Assembly (NCBI GenBank): GCA_964575715.1
Contig: CAZNSG010000044.1
Coordinates: 1-12,748, forward strand
Length of the DNA: 12,748 bases
From: PNAI01 sp964575715
GTDB taxonomy: Bacteria > Pseudomonadota > Alphaproteobacteria > Rhizobiales > Xanthobacteraceae
Direction: 5' to 3'
Position 1 is the first letter of the stretch, and each line of letters opens with the position of its first letter. Both the position numbers and the translations under genes were made by a program. Of the stretch, positions 1 through 7,574 are shown piece by piece. The notes beneath the pieces were generated by a model. The model searched no databases. It had not been told where the DNA came from and saw only the letters and a program-made list of their open reading frames with translations.

Positions 1-142
1 AGTACGCCGGAAGCCGGGTAAACCCGACTTCCGGTATCATAGGCGAGCCCTCGGGTCTTGCCTTCGGCAAGCCCAAGGACAGGCTCCGCGACGCCGTCCT
101 TCGGACGGCTATGCCCGGGGCAGGCTTTTTCGGGATCATGCG
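1..142. repeat. Intergenic palindromic repeat remnant at window edge
   Basis: No gene is visible here. Two dyads can be read. At 7-34, arms of 13 nt (CCGGAAGCCGGGT / ACCCGACTTCCGG) flank the two bases AA with a single mismatch. At 93-109, a perfect 7-bp stem GCCGTCC / GGACGGC closes a 3-nt loop. They are followed by GGCTTTTTCGGGATC at 123-137, which recurs exactly at 6568-6582 in front of prs. The T-run lies on the right, so any terminator activity would act on rightward transcripts entering from outside the window, not on the leftward gene at 143-421. The repeat probably continues to the left of position 1. Confidence 0.6.
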
Positions 143-421
143 CTAATCGGTGCTTTTGCCGGCTTTGCCGGTCTTGGCGAATTTGGCTTCCAGCGCATCG
201 AGGCGGGCCTTGAGCGCTTCGTTCTCTTCGCGGGCGAGGCTTGCCATTTCCTTGACCGCCTCGAACTCCTCGCGCTTGACCACATCGAGGTCGCGCAATA
301 TGCGCTCAGCCTGGGTGCGAAACAGCGTGTCGAACTCGCGCCGCACGCCTTGGGCGACGCCCGCGGCATCGTTCATCAGCCGCGCGATCTCGTCGAGGAA
401 GCGGCTGGTGGTTTGGGTCAT
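143..421 (-). CDS. ubiK: UbiK-family ubiquinone biosynthesis accessory factor (BMFP domain)
   Basis: A 92-residue protein of the BMFP/YqiC (UbiK) family; the Escherichia coli protein is about the same size. In E. coli, UbiK works with UbiJ in aerobic ubiquinone biosynthesis. The N-terminal half (roughly 1-48) is predicted amphipathic helix with an RREFDTLFRTQAERIL segment. Residues about 50-82 form a heptad-like, charged coiled coil (REENEALKARLDALEAKF), as expected for this trimer-forming family. The tail is lysine-rich. The start at 421 is chosen because GGAGG lies 6 nt upstream (428-432); the frame stays open further upstream but that region has no comparable ribosome site and is AT-rich intergenic DNA. 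It is divergent from the hydrolase at 594. The family call is by recognition of sequence pattern; a role in ubiquinone synthesis is inferred from E. coli. Confidence 0.85.
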   Translation of the reverse strand: MTQTTSRFLDEIARLMNDAAGVAQGVRREFDTLFRTQAERILRDLDVVKREEFEAVKEMASLAREENEALKARLDALEAKFAKTGKAGKSTD

Positions 422-463
422 GGCTGGCCTCCGGGCCGGGCGGGGTAAATTAACAATGACAAT

Positions 464-477
464 GGGATCATGATCCC
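464..477. promoter_or_regulatory. Perfect 14-bp palindrome in divergent intergenic region
   Basis: GGGATCATGATCCC is its own reverse complement and lies 42 bp upstream of the ubiK start and 116 bp upstream of the hydrolase start, in the AT-rich gap between the two divergent genes. A second dyad, ATTCAA-tg-TTGAAT, is at 517-530. Either could be an operator for a shared regulator. That is inference only; no matching regulator gene is obvious beside it. Confidence 0.35.
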
Positions 478-593
478 GCAAGAGCCACAATTGGGCATTT
501 ATTATCTCAATAACGAATTCAATGTTGAATGGACAGTTATTACTCCTTACGAGACCGTGACCGGCCAGCGACTGCAACCTAAGGTGCCTGAGC

Positions 594-1661
594 ATGTCAC
601 TTTCATGGTGTATTCAAAAGAATTGCACAATTGGCGCGGCCATCGCCTTGGCGGGAGCAGTGGCTGCTGCGACGCCAGCGGATGCAGACATCGTTTCGGT
701 CGCCGAAATGTTGCGGGGGATCAGTTCGACTTCGGAACAATGTACGATCTCGCCGCAGACGGTGTGGATTACGGTCAAGGGGCGCGGCTTCTGCATGCGC
801 TACTACCTCGCAAGCGGCGGCAGCGAAGGCCGCATGCCGATCGTCTTCCTGCAAGGCGATCGATTGGGCGTGCTCAATTTGAAGACCGGCGTGTTTGCAG
901 TCCCCGCCAATGAGAAAGACATCAACACCGACGATTTGATGAAGGCCGCGGTTGCGCTGTCGCGGCAAACCAAATTGACCGCTATCTATCTTGCGCGCGT
1001 CGGCGTCGAGGGCTCCTCCGGCGATCATCGGCTGCGCCACAGCGTGCTTGAGCTGCAGGCCACCAATGCCGCGCTTGACGCAATCAAACAGAAACACAAA
1101 TTCGAGGGATATAACTTGCTCGGTCAGTCCGGCGGAGCGCATCTGGTCGCGGGACTGCTGGGCTTGCGCCAGGACATCAACTGCGCGGTGATCGGGTCAG
1201 GCCCGCTCACCCCGAAGCGGCGGCCGAGGGCGGCCGAGCCATGGCTTGAACATTTCAATCCGGCCAGCGCGGTGGCGGCGATTGCGCGCAATCGTTCGTC
1301 CCGCATCATGGTGGTGACCGATCCGGCCGACAAGAAAGTCAGCGCGAACACTCAGACCGCATTCGTACGGATGCTGGAGCAAGCAGGCCGGCCGGCCGAG
1401 CAATACATCGTTCAAGCAACCGATGAGAATCGCCACGGAGTCGTGGCCTATGCCCGGCTCGCCCTAAACGGATGCCTGCGCGGCGGCAGCATCGAGGAGA
1501 TCACGCGGGAGGTCGACAGGCTCGTGGCGCAACGCGTGGCCGCAGCCGCCAAGGCGGCGGCGGAACGGGGAGTCGATGCGAACAAGGATAATGCGGCCGC
1601 GACGGGGCAACCGCCAAATCAACAATCCGGTGCGCCTGATGCGCGCCCGCGCTTGCCGTAG
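594..1661 (+). CDS. Secreted alpha/beta-hydrolase-like protein, function unknown
   Basis: A 355-residue protein with an N-terminal signal sequence: hydrophobic run about 12-26, then a likely signal peptidase I site after ADA (residue 31). The mature part carries a nucleophile elbow G-Q-S-G-G with Ser179, preceded by a beta-strand-like YNLL. Asp243 (in VTDPAD) and His281 (in ENRHGV) sit at suitable distances to complete a Ser-Asp-His triad. This suggests a periplasmic serine esterase or peptidase, but the substrate cannot be named. The C-terminal 40 residues are Ala/Lys then Pro/Gln rich and probably disordered. The start at 594 is supported by AAGGTG at 581-586, 7 nt upstream. It stands alone between ubiK and lgt. 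Confidence is high that this is a gene and moderate for the fold. Confidence 0.72.
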   Translation: MSLSWCIQKNCTIGAAIALAGAVAAATPADADIVSVAEMLRGISSTSEQCTISPQTVWITVKGRGFCMRYYLASGGSEGRMPIVFLQGDRLGVLNLKTGVFAVPANEKDINTDDLMKAAVALSRQTKLTAIYLARVGVEGSSGDHRLRHSVLELQATNAALDAIKQKHKFEGYNLLGQSGGAHLVAGLLGLRQDINCAVIGSGPLTPKRRPRAAEPWLEHFNPASAVAAIARNRSSRIMVVTDPADKKVSANTQTAFVRMLEQAGRPAEQYIVQATDENRHGVVAYARLALNGCLRGGSIEEITREVDRLVAQRVAAAAKAAAERGVDANKDNAAATGQPPNQQSGAPDARPRLP

Positions 1662-1769
1662 CTCGCGCACAAGGATTGAGCTGAGTTTAATTTTTGGCTG
1701 AGCTTAATTGGAGGCCGTGATTTTAATTCAACTTGACTTCGTCACGGCCGAGGTCGCATCACCGCCCTG
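1662..1769 (+). promoter_or_regulatory. lgt leader with direct and inverted repeats
   Basis: This 108-nt gap holds two near-identical 13-mers on the same strand, GCTGAGTTTAATT (1680-1692) and GCTGAGCTTAATT (1697-1709), offset by 17 bp. It also holds an 8-bp perfect inverted repeat, GGCCGTGA (1713-1720) and TCACGGCC (1742-1749), separated by 21 nt. No clear sigma-70 promoter was recognised, and the lgt start lacks a good ribosome site within 4-12 nt. The repeats may be a regulator site or leader structure for the lgt operon. Confidence 0.35.
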
Positions 1770-2591
1770 ATGGCTATTTCTACAATTCCATTTCCCGCCT
1801 TCGACCCCGTGCTGGTGCAGATCGGACCGTTCGCGATCCGCTGGTATGCGCTCGCCTATATTTTCAGCATTCTGCTTGGCTGGCTTTACGCGCGCGCGAT
1901 TGCCCGCAGCGAGCGTCTGTGGGGCGGGCCGGCGCCCCTGACAGTGCTCGACTTCGACGACTTCGTGCTGTGGGTTACGCTCGGGATTATTCTCGGCGGC
2001 CGCATCGGTTACGTGCTGTTTTATAATCCGGCGCATTTCGCAGCTAATCCCATTGAAATCATCGAGTTGTGGAAGGGCGGGATGTCTTTCCATGGCGGTT
2101 TTGCCGGCTGCGTGGTCGCGGTAATGCTGTTCGCGCTACGCCGTGGAATCCCGACGCTCTCGCTTGGCGATGTCACCTGCGCGGTCGGGCCGATCGGGCT
2201 GCTGCTCGGCCGTATTGCCAATTTCATCAACAGCGAGCTGTGGGGCCGGCCGAGCGATGTGCCCTGGGCCATGGTCTTTCCCAATGGCGGACCGCTGCCG
2301 CGCCATCCGAGCCAGCTCTATGAGGCTGCGCTCGAAGGACTGTTACTATTCATCGTCCTTGCCACAGCGATGCGTATGGGTGCGCTCCAGCGGCCGGGCT
2401 TGCTCATCGGCATCTTCGCCGTCGGCTATGCCGTGGCACGGATCGCTTGCGAGCTTTTCCGTGAGCCGGATGCGCAACTCGGTTTTCTCTGGGGCGGACT
2501 GACAATGGGCATGCTGCTCTCGGTGCCATTGCTGCTGGCCGGTTTCGGATTCATCCTGTTCGCGCTGCGGCGCACGCCATTGCGGGCCTGA
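1770..2591 (+). CDS. lgt: Prolipoprotein diacylglyceryl transferase
   Basis: Lgt transfers a diacylglyceryl group from phosphatidylglycerol to the lipobox cysteine of prolipoproteins, the first step of lipoprotein maturation in the inner membrane. The 273-residue protein has several hydrophobic membrane segments (for example about 26-40, 66-84, 110-124, 190-202, 209-226 and 241-266). Family landmarks are present: H108-G-G in MSFHGGFAG, the signature GRIANFINSELWGR at 147-160 with R148, N151 and E156 at the same spacing as the essential E. coli R143, N146 and E151, RHPSQLYEA at 178-186, and RIACELFREPD at 224-234. The length is normal. The ATG at 1770 is the only sensible start (an in-frame stop occurs at 1734), although its ribosome site is weak. 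It is followed after 5 nt by the methyltransferase gene, so co-transcription is likely. Confidence 0.97.
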   Translation: MAISTIPFPAFDPVLVQIGPFAIRWYALAYIFSILLGWLYARAIARSERLWGGPAPLTVLDFDDFVLWVTLGIILGGRIGYVLFYNPAHFAANPIEIIELWKGGMSFHGGFAGCVVAVMLFALRRGIPTLSLGDVTCAVGPIGLLLGRIANFINSELWGRPSDVPWAMVFPNGGPLPRHPSQLYEAALEGLLLFIVLATAMRMGALQRPGLLIGIFAVGYAVARIACELFREPDAQLGFLWGGLTMGMLLSVPLLLAGFGFILFALRRTPLRA

Positions 2592-2596
2592 AAGCC

Positions 2597-3748
2597 ATGG
2601 CCAATCCTTTGGCCAATCCTTCGGCAAATCCTTCGGCTATTCCATCGCTCGAAGCGGAAATTCGCCGGCGCATCGAACTGGCCGGTCCGATGCCGGTCAG
2701 CCAATACATGGCGCTGTGCCTGTCGCATCCCGAGTACGGCTACTACATGACGCGCGATCCGCTTGGCCGGGCCGGCGATTTCACCACCGCACCCGAAATC
2801 AGCCAGATCTTCGGCGAGCTCATCGGCCTGTGGGCGGCCAATGTCTGGCAAGCCATGGGAGCACCGGCAAACCTGCTGCTGGTCGAACTCGGCTCCGGCC
2901 GCGGCACGCTGATGCGCGATGCGTTGCGGGCGGCTCAAGCCGTGCCCGACTTTCATGCCGCCTTGGCCGTGCACCTGGTCGAGATCAGCCCGGTGCTCGC
3001 GCTCGTACAGCGCCAGACTCTGAGTGGGCTCGGCGTGCCGGTCGAATGGCATCCATCGTTGCAAGAGGTGCCGGACGGCCCATTGATCGTCATCGCCAAC
3101 GAATTCTTCGATGCGTTGCCGGTGCACCAGGCGATCCAACAAAGCAACGGCTGGTATCAGCGTGTGATTGAGATCGACCGGGTGGGCAATCTTGCCTTCG
3201 GGGTGGCCGATGATCTCGCCCCGCGCTTCAAACTGCCGGTGCCGCCGCCGGTGCGGAATGCACCGGTCGGGGAGCTCTATGAATGGCGCAACGATCTGAT
3301 CGCGCTCGAGCTGGGCCGGCGCATTGCGCGTGATCGGGGCGCCGCGCTGGTGATCGACTACGGGCACGTCGAAAGTGCGTCAGGCGAAACTCTGCAGGCG
3401 GTGGGGGAACATTCCTATGCCAATCCGCTGGTGGCGCCGGGCGTGGTCGATCTCACCGCGCATGTCGACTTTCAGGCGCTGGCGAACGCGGCGGAGAGCA
3501 TGGGCGCCTGCGCGCACGGTCCGCTCACGCAGGGTGAATTTCTGCACCGGCTCGGCATCGAGGCGCGCGCGCGCGCGCTCAAAGCCAATGCGACAGAGGA
3601 TCAGGCGATGGCGATCGATGCCGCGGTTGCGCGTCTCACCGATATGAGCAGAACCGGGATGGGCGAAATGTTCAAGGTGATCGGCCTTGCCGATCCAACG
3701 CTCAAGTCTCTGCCGGGCCTGGAGCCATCGGCGCCGCCGCATCGTTAG
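2597..3748 (+). CDS. MidA/NDUFAF7-type class I SAM-dependent methyltransferase
   Basis: A 383-residue member of the Methyltransf_28 (DUF185) family. The mitochondrial relative NDUFAF7 symmetrically dimethylates an arginine of complex I subunit NDUFS2 and is needed for complex I assembly; the bacterial role is inferred. Visible motifs are YYMTRDPLGRAGDFTTAPEI (50-69), the SAM-binding glycine loop VELGSGRGT (96-104), NEFFDALPVHQ (168-178) and VIDYGH (252-257). Length is usual. The start lies 5 nt after the lgt stop with no Shine-Dalgarno of its own, suggesting translational coupling. Residues 2-17 are an oddity: four ANP(L/S)-type tetrapeptides encoded by a 12-bp tandem repeat. The TAG stop (3746-3748) is also the first three bases of the adjacent inverted-repeat element, so the last few residues may not be ancestral. 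lgt-methyltransferase-pgeF order is common in rhizobia; here an antisense gene interrupts it. Confidence 0.93.
   Translation: MANPLANPSANPSAIPSLEAEIRRRIELAGPMPVSQYMALCLSHPEYGYYMTRDPLGRAGDFTTAPEISQIFGELIGLWAANVWQAMGAPANLLLVELGSGRGTLMRDALRAAQAVPDFHAALAVHLVEISPVLALVQRQTLSGLGVPVEWHPSLQEVPDGPLIVIANEFFDALPVHQAIQQSNGWYQRVIEIDRVGNLAFGVADDLAPRFKLPVPPPVRNAPVGELYEWRNDLIALELGRRIARDRGAALVIDYGHVESASGETLQAVGEHSYANPLVAPGVVDLTAHVDFQALANAAESMGACAHGPLTQGEFLHRLGIEARARALKANATEDQAMAIDAAVARLTDMSRTGMGEMFKVIGLADPTLKSLPGLEPSAPPHR
2600..2647 (+). repeat. 12-bp in-frame tandem repeat, four units
   Basis: Four 12-nt units begin at 2600, 2612, 2624 and 2636: GCCAATCCTTTG, GCCAATCCTTCG, GCAAATCCTTCG and GCTATTCCATCG. The first three differ at only one or two positions; the last is degenerate. 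They encode ANPL, ANPS, ANPS, AIPS at the extreme N-terminus of the methyltransferase. Because the period is a multiple of three, copy-number change by slippage would keep the frame. Confidence 0.85.
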
Positions 3749-3979
3749 AGCGAAATCGTTCGGACTTGAATCACGTGTCCCGGATGCGGTGCAGCGTGAA
3801 GCCTTAAGCGCGTTGACGCGCGTCTTTGACGCGCTATGGCGGAACGGTGCACCGCTGATCCGGGACCTACACGGTTCGAGGGCGGGGCATGGATCCCGGG
3901 TCTGCAACGCACCGCTTCGCGTTGCTCGCGCTGCGCTGCGCCCGGGACACGTGTTTCCGCTCAAGCCGGTCCCGCTCTA
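3746..3979. repeat. Non-coding element with terminal inverted repeats
   Basis: About 234 bp without a credible gene. Its ends are TAGAGCG (3746-3752) and CGCTCTA (3973-3979), exact inverse complements. Just inside lies a perfect 12-bp pair, CACGTGTCCCGG (3772-3783) and CCGGGACACGTG (3942-3953). Further inside are related segments rich in GCACCGC, GATCC and CCGGGA in both orientations. The structure resembles a MITE-like or REP-like intergenic repeat of the kind widespread in Bradyrhizobium relatives. It fills the gap between two convergent genes, overlapping the stop codon of the methyltransferase and ending 7 bp before the stop of the BA14K-family gene. Confidence 0.75.
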
Positions 3980-3986
3980 GGAATAC

Positions 3987-4397
3987 TTACGGACAGGGAT
4001 GCCGGAATCCATCGAAGCCGAGATAAGTCATCGTATAGGGATCGTAGGATCGGAACCGGCGCATGCAATAAACGATCGCGGGATCGCCAGCCGAATAGGG
4101 TCCATAGGCCGGATAGGCCGGGGTGTAGTAGGAATACGGCGGATACCCGCGATAATAGTAACGCGGCTGCGAGGCAACGATGCCGCCCATAAGAACGCCC
4201 GCAGCCAAGCCCGCGCCGATGCCGTGGCCGCGGCGGTGGCGCACTAGGATCAGCGGCGAAGTTTCTGCCAGCTGCGCAGCCAGCTCGCTGCCGCCTGAGG
4301 CGGGGGCAAGCGGCATGGCCATAACCGATGGGGTGGTCAGAACTGCCGCACTGATCGCGAAAACCCCTATCGGAGGGATTACTTTCCGCTTACGCAT
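3987..4397 (-). CDS. BA14K-family exported protein
   Basis: A 136-residue protein related to the Brucella BA14K immunoreactive protein family (lectin-like, conserved in rhizobia, function poorly known). A signal peptide spans about 1-27 (MRKRK, hydrophobic stretch 8-22, cleavage after SVMA). Residues 57-75 are glycine-rich and hydrophobic (GHGIGAGLAAGVLMGGIVA) and could be a membrane or glycine-zipper segment. A Tyr/Pro-rich stretch follows (79-101). The C-terminus YCMRRFRSYDPYTMTYLGFDGFRHPCP region (110-136) is the diagnostic family motif, with two cysteines. The start at 4397 is preferred because it places the signal peptide at the N-terminus and has AGGA 8 nt upstream; an in-frame ATG at 4439 would add 14 residues ahead of it. 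It lies antisense between the methyltransferase and pgeF, facing away from pgeF. Confidence 0.88.
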   Translation of the reverse strand: MRKRKVIPPIGVFAISAAVLTTPSVMAMPLAPASGGSELAAQLAETSPLILVRHRRGHGIGAGLAAGVLMGGIVASQPRYYYRGYPPYSYYTPAYPAYGPYSAGDPAIVYCMRRFRSYDPYTMTYLGFDGFRHPCP

Positions 4398-4555
4398 GGA
4401 TTGTGTCCTAAACAGGCTCGGTCGTGCGGCATACGACATCGATAACAGTTAGAAATGATATAGCTACCGGCGCTGACGCGGCAAATCATTTCGGATGGAT
4501 TTGCCATCAGCGGAACTGGTTTCAGCTGACTGGATCATGCTTGCCCGAGTTAGGA

Positions 4556-5326
4556 ATGCTCAAAGCTCGCTCGTTGTCAAAATTCTCCGGCATTCACCAC
4601 GCCTTCTTCACACGCGAAGGCGGCGTGTCGAATGGCCTCTACGCCAGCCTCAACGGCGGGGTGGGTTCGGACGATCAGCCGGAGAGCGTTGCCGAGAACC
4701 GTGCCCGCATGGCAACGGCCCTGTCGGTCAAGCCCGGGCTGCTGATTACCGCCTATCAAATTCATTCGCCCGATGTGGTGGTGGCCGAGAGGCCGTGGAG
4801 CGAAAGTGATCGGCCGCGCGCCGATGGCATTGTCACGCGTGTGCAAGGTCTTGCTATCGGCATCTCGACCGCCGACTGCGGACCGGTGCTGTTCGCCGAT
4901 GCCGATGCGCGCATCATCGGCGCGGCCCATGCCGGATGGCGCGGCGCGCTCGCCGGCGTGCTGGAGGCAACACTGGCGACAATGGAAAATCTCGGTGCCA
5001 AGCGCGCCCGCATCGTCGCAGCATTGGGACCGATGATCCGTCAGCCGAATTACGAGGTCGGCTCCGACCTGGTGGAGCAATTCATGGCGGCCGACCGCGA
5101 CAGCGCGCGTTACTTTGCGCCGGCTGCGCGCGCGGGCCACGCCCAGTTCGATCTCGCCGGCTACATCGAATTCCGCCTGGCGCGCGCCGGTGTGAGCGAG
5201 ATCGAGGATCTCGGGCTTTGCACTTACGGCGATCCGGCGCGCTTTTTCTCTTTTCGCCGCGCGACGCATCGCGCCGAGCGCGACTACGGCCGTCACATCA
5301 ACGCGATCGCGCTCGCGGACTGCTGA
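4556..5326 (+). CDS. pgeF: Peptidoglycan editing factor PgeF (laccase-domain purine nucleoside enzyme)
   Basis: A 256-residue YfiH/DUF152 family protein. E. coli PgeF (YfiH) is reported to prevent misincorporation of non-cognate amino acids in peptidoglycan. Homologues also act as purine nucleoside phosphorylase/adenosine deaminase (the FAMIN/YlmD group); 'polyphenol oxidase' is an older label. Motifs in order: HAFFTREGGVSNGLYASLNGG (15-35), YQIHSPDV (67-74), ISTADCGPVLFAD (103-115), GAAHAGWRG (122-130) and a C-terminal CTYGDPARFFSFRR (222-235). The metal-binding set H70, C108 and H125 matches E. coli H71, C107 and H124. The ATG at 4556 is chosen because homologues begin shortly before xHAFFTREGG. 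Its ribosome site (AGG, 2 nt away) is poor, and an in-frame ATG at 4424 would add 44 residues with no family similarity. Confidence 0.94.
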   Translation: MLKARSLSKFSGIHHAFFTREGGVSNGLYASLNGGVGSDDQPESVAENRARMATALSVKPGLLITAYQIHSPDVVVAERPWSESDRPRADGIVTRVQGLAIGISTADCGPVLFADADARIIGAAHAGWRGALAGVLEATLATMENLGAKRARIVAALGPMIRQPNYEVGSDLVEQFMAADRDSARYFAPAARAGHAQFDLAGYIEFRLARAGVSEIEDLGLCTYGDPARFFSFRRATHRAERDYGRHINAIALADC

Positions 5327-5602
5327 TCGGTTTTATGCAAGGCGCGTCGGTTTCGGATTTTTCTTTGCGCAATTTCTAGGGCGGAAATCTGCATATGCTA
5401 TAGCCGGAAAATACGGGCCCCGATTGAATTTGCCGATGATATCAATCTCGTTGCGAGGCGCGAAAAGATGCGCTTGGCTCTGGCTATTGGCGCGAAATGA
5501 CGCTACGGATTGCACGGGAGGCCGGCGCCGCCAGGAACCGGTCATAATTTTGACTATGACCTTCCAGCTGCTTGGTGGCGCGTCAGGCAACGGAGTGTGT
5601 CA

Positions 5603-6211
5603 ATGTTGCGTGGAGTTCGGCGGTGCGCCGCGGGCGCATCGTCGCGTTATGCGTGCCGACATCGGCTTCGCGTATTTCTTGGCGTTATTGCAATGTCAGT
5701 ACTCGGACTCTCAGCCGCCGGCTGCAACATCACTGGCGAGCGGCTTGGATCGTCCTTTGGACCGCTTGCCGCCGGCCGCAGCGCCACCATCGCAATCGAA
5801 TCCATCGACGGTCCGCCGCCAGCCGTGGCCCGCAAGCTCGCCGCAAGATTGAGCGAGGAAGCGCAGGCCCGGCGGCTTGCGGTGGTCGCGGGCGAGGAAC
5901 CGGCTAACTATCGCGTGCGCGGCTACCTCTCGACCCATGTCGAGCGCGGCAAGACCTCAATCACCTGGGTTTGGGACATTTATGGCGCCGACAAGCGCCG
6001 CGCTCTGCGCATCACCGGCGAGGAGCCGAGCGGCAATAATGCGCGCGATTCCTGGTCCGGGGTGGATGAAAGTGTGTTGCGCCGGATCGCGCAGAGCGGG
6101 ATGGACCGTATCCTCGTTTTCCTCAATTCTTCTGAGCCGGAGCCGCTCGCCTCCGCTCCTGACATGGCCCCGTTCTCCACGATCCCCGTCAGCCAATCAC
6201 CGCCGTCCTGA
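5603..6211 (+). CDS. Putative lipoprotein, function unknown
   Basis: A 202-residue protein that I cannot assign to a named family. The N-terminus has a long Arg-rich n-region (1-24), a hydrophobic core VFLGVIAMSVLGL (about 24-36) and a lipobox-like SAAGC ending at Cys41, so it is probably a lipoprotein and a substrate of the Lgt encoded upstream. The mature part (42-180) alternates beta-like and helical segments (ATIAIESIDG, PAVARKLAARLSEEA, YRVRGYLSTHVE, SITWVWDIYG), ending with a Pro/Ser-rich tail. The start at 5603 has GGAG 7 nt upstream (5592-5595); a further in-frame ATG at 5510 is less likely. The -3 alanine of the lipobox is acceptable but not ideal. The same neighbourhood between pgeF and prs is, from memory, shared by related rhizobia. 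The 276 nt before it hold no gene I can support. Confidence 0.75.
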   Translation: MLRGVRRCAAGASSRYACRHRLRVFLGVIAMSVLGLSAAGCNITGERLGSSFGPLAAGRSATIAIESIDGPPPAVARKLAARLSEEAQARRLAVVAGEEPANYRVRGYLSTHVERGKTSITWVWDIYGADKRRALRITGEEPSGNNARDSWSGVDESVLRRIAQSGMDRILVFLNSSEPEPLASAPDMAPFSTIPVSQSPPS

Positions 6212-6620
6212 TCCGCAGTGATCCTGCGCCCCCGAAATAGCTTCGGGACAATGAAATTCCTCTTATTGCCTTGCCTGGGAGTGCCCTGTATCAGGTCGCC
6301 GTCCGCCTCAGGCCGGCCCGGCTCGGCATGAGCGCCTTATTCGTCTTGATGGAATCGGTTCCGGCCTTTAGCTATTTGTTCGAGCATGAACTTTTCCGAC
6401 CTTCCTTCGCCCGCCGACCCTGGCCTCACCTCCGCCGAAGCCGGCTACGGCGAAGGCTGAGGCTCCGCCGAGGCGAAAGCGGGCTCTTGACCGCCGAAGT
6501 CCGCCTTCGGACGAAGGCGGTTGGCGAAGGCGGGAAATCGTTACCACCCCGGATCTGCTCCGGGGCGGGCTTTTTCGGGATCGCGCTCTAGGCCCGTTGC
6601 GCGAACGGTGGGAGGAGTCG
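6212..6620. other. 409-nt gene-free region with inverted repeats upstream of prs
   Basis: No credible gene lies here. A 6-bp hairpin CCCGAA/TTCGGG (6231-6247) sits 19 nt after the lipoprotein stop but lacks a T-run. From about 6400 the DNA is a dense set of CGCCGAAG/CTTCGGCG-type repeats, including a perfect 9-bp dyad CCGCCTTCG-ga-CGAAGGCGG at 6501-6520. The right end has the terminator-like stem described separately. The GGAGG at 6611-6615 is the prs ribosome site. A promoter for prs must lie in this gap or further upstream, but I could not identify one. Confidence 0.6.
6547..6575 (+). terminator. Terminator-like hairpin before prs
   Basis: A perfect 7-bp stem CCCCGGA / TCCGGGG (6547-6553 and 6559-6565) with a 5-nt loop is followed by CGGGC and a run of five T (6571-6575). 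The 5-nt gap between stem and T-run is longer than ideal. The T-run segment is part of a 15-nt sequence found again at 123-137, so this may be a repeat that happens to have terminator form. If active it would end rightward transcripts from the lipoprotein gene. Confidence 0.45.

Positions 6621-7574
<954 letters not shown>

Noticed and set aside
470..913. Open frame starting with a plausible N-terminus between ubiK and the hydrolase
   Set aside because: It overlaps the hydrolase gene in another frame, becomes arginine/histidine-rich, and has no ribosome site; the hydrolase has a signal peptide, triad and good start.
2426..3367. Long open frame on the minus strand (about 313 codons) antisense to lgt and the methyltransferase
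   Set aside because: It lies opposite two clearly conserved genes, is rich in His/Arg/Gln as expected of a high-GC shadow frame, and shows no recognisable motif.
4577..5296. 239-codon minus-strand frame over pgeF
   Set aside because: It is the antisense shadow of a conserved laccase-domain gene with strong motifs on the plus strand.
5447..5512. Possible CGTTGCGAGGCGCGAA...GCGCGAAATGACG intergenic repeat
   Set aside because: It recalls the CATTGCGAGGAGCGAA repeats of proteobacteria but the two sides do not form a convincing dyad here, so it is not reported as a feature.
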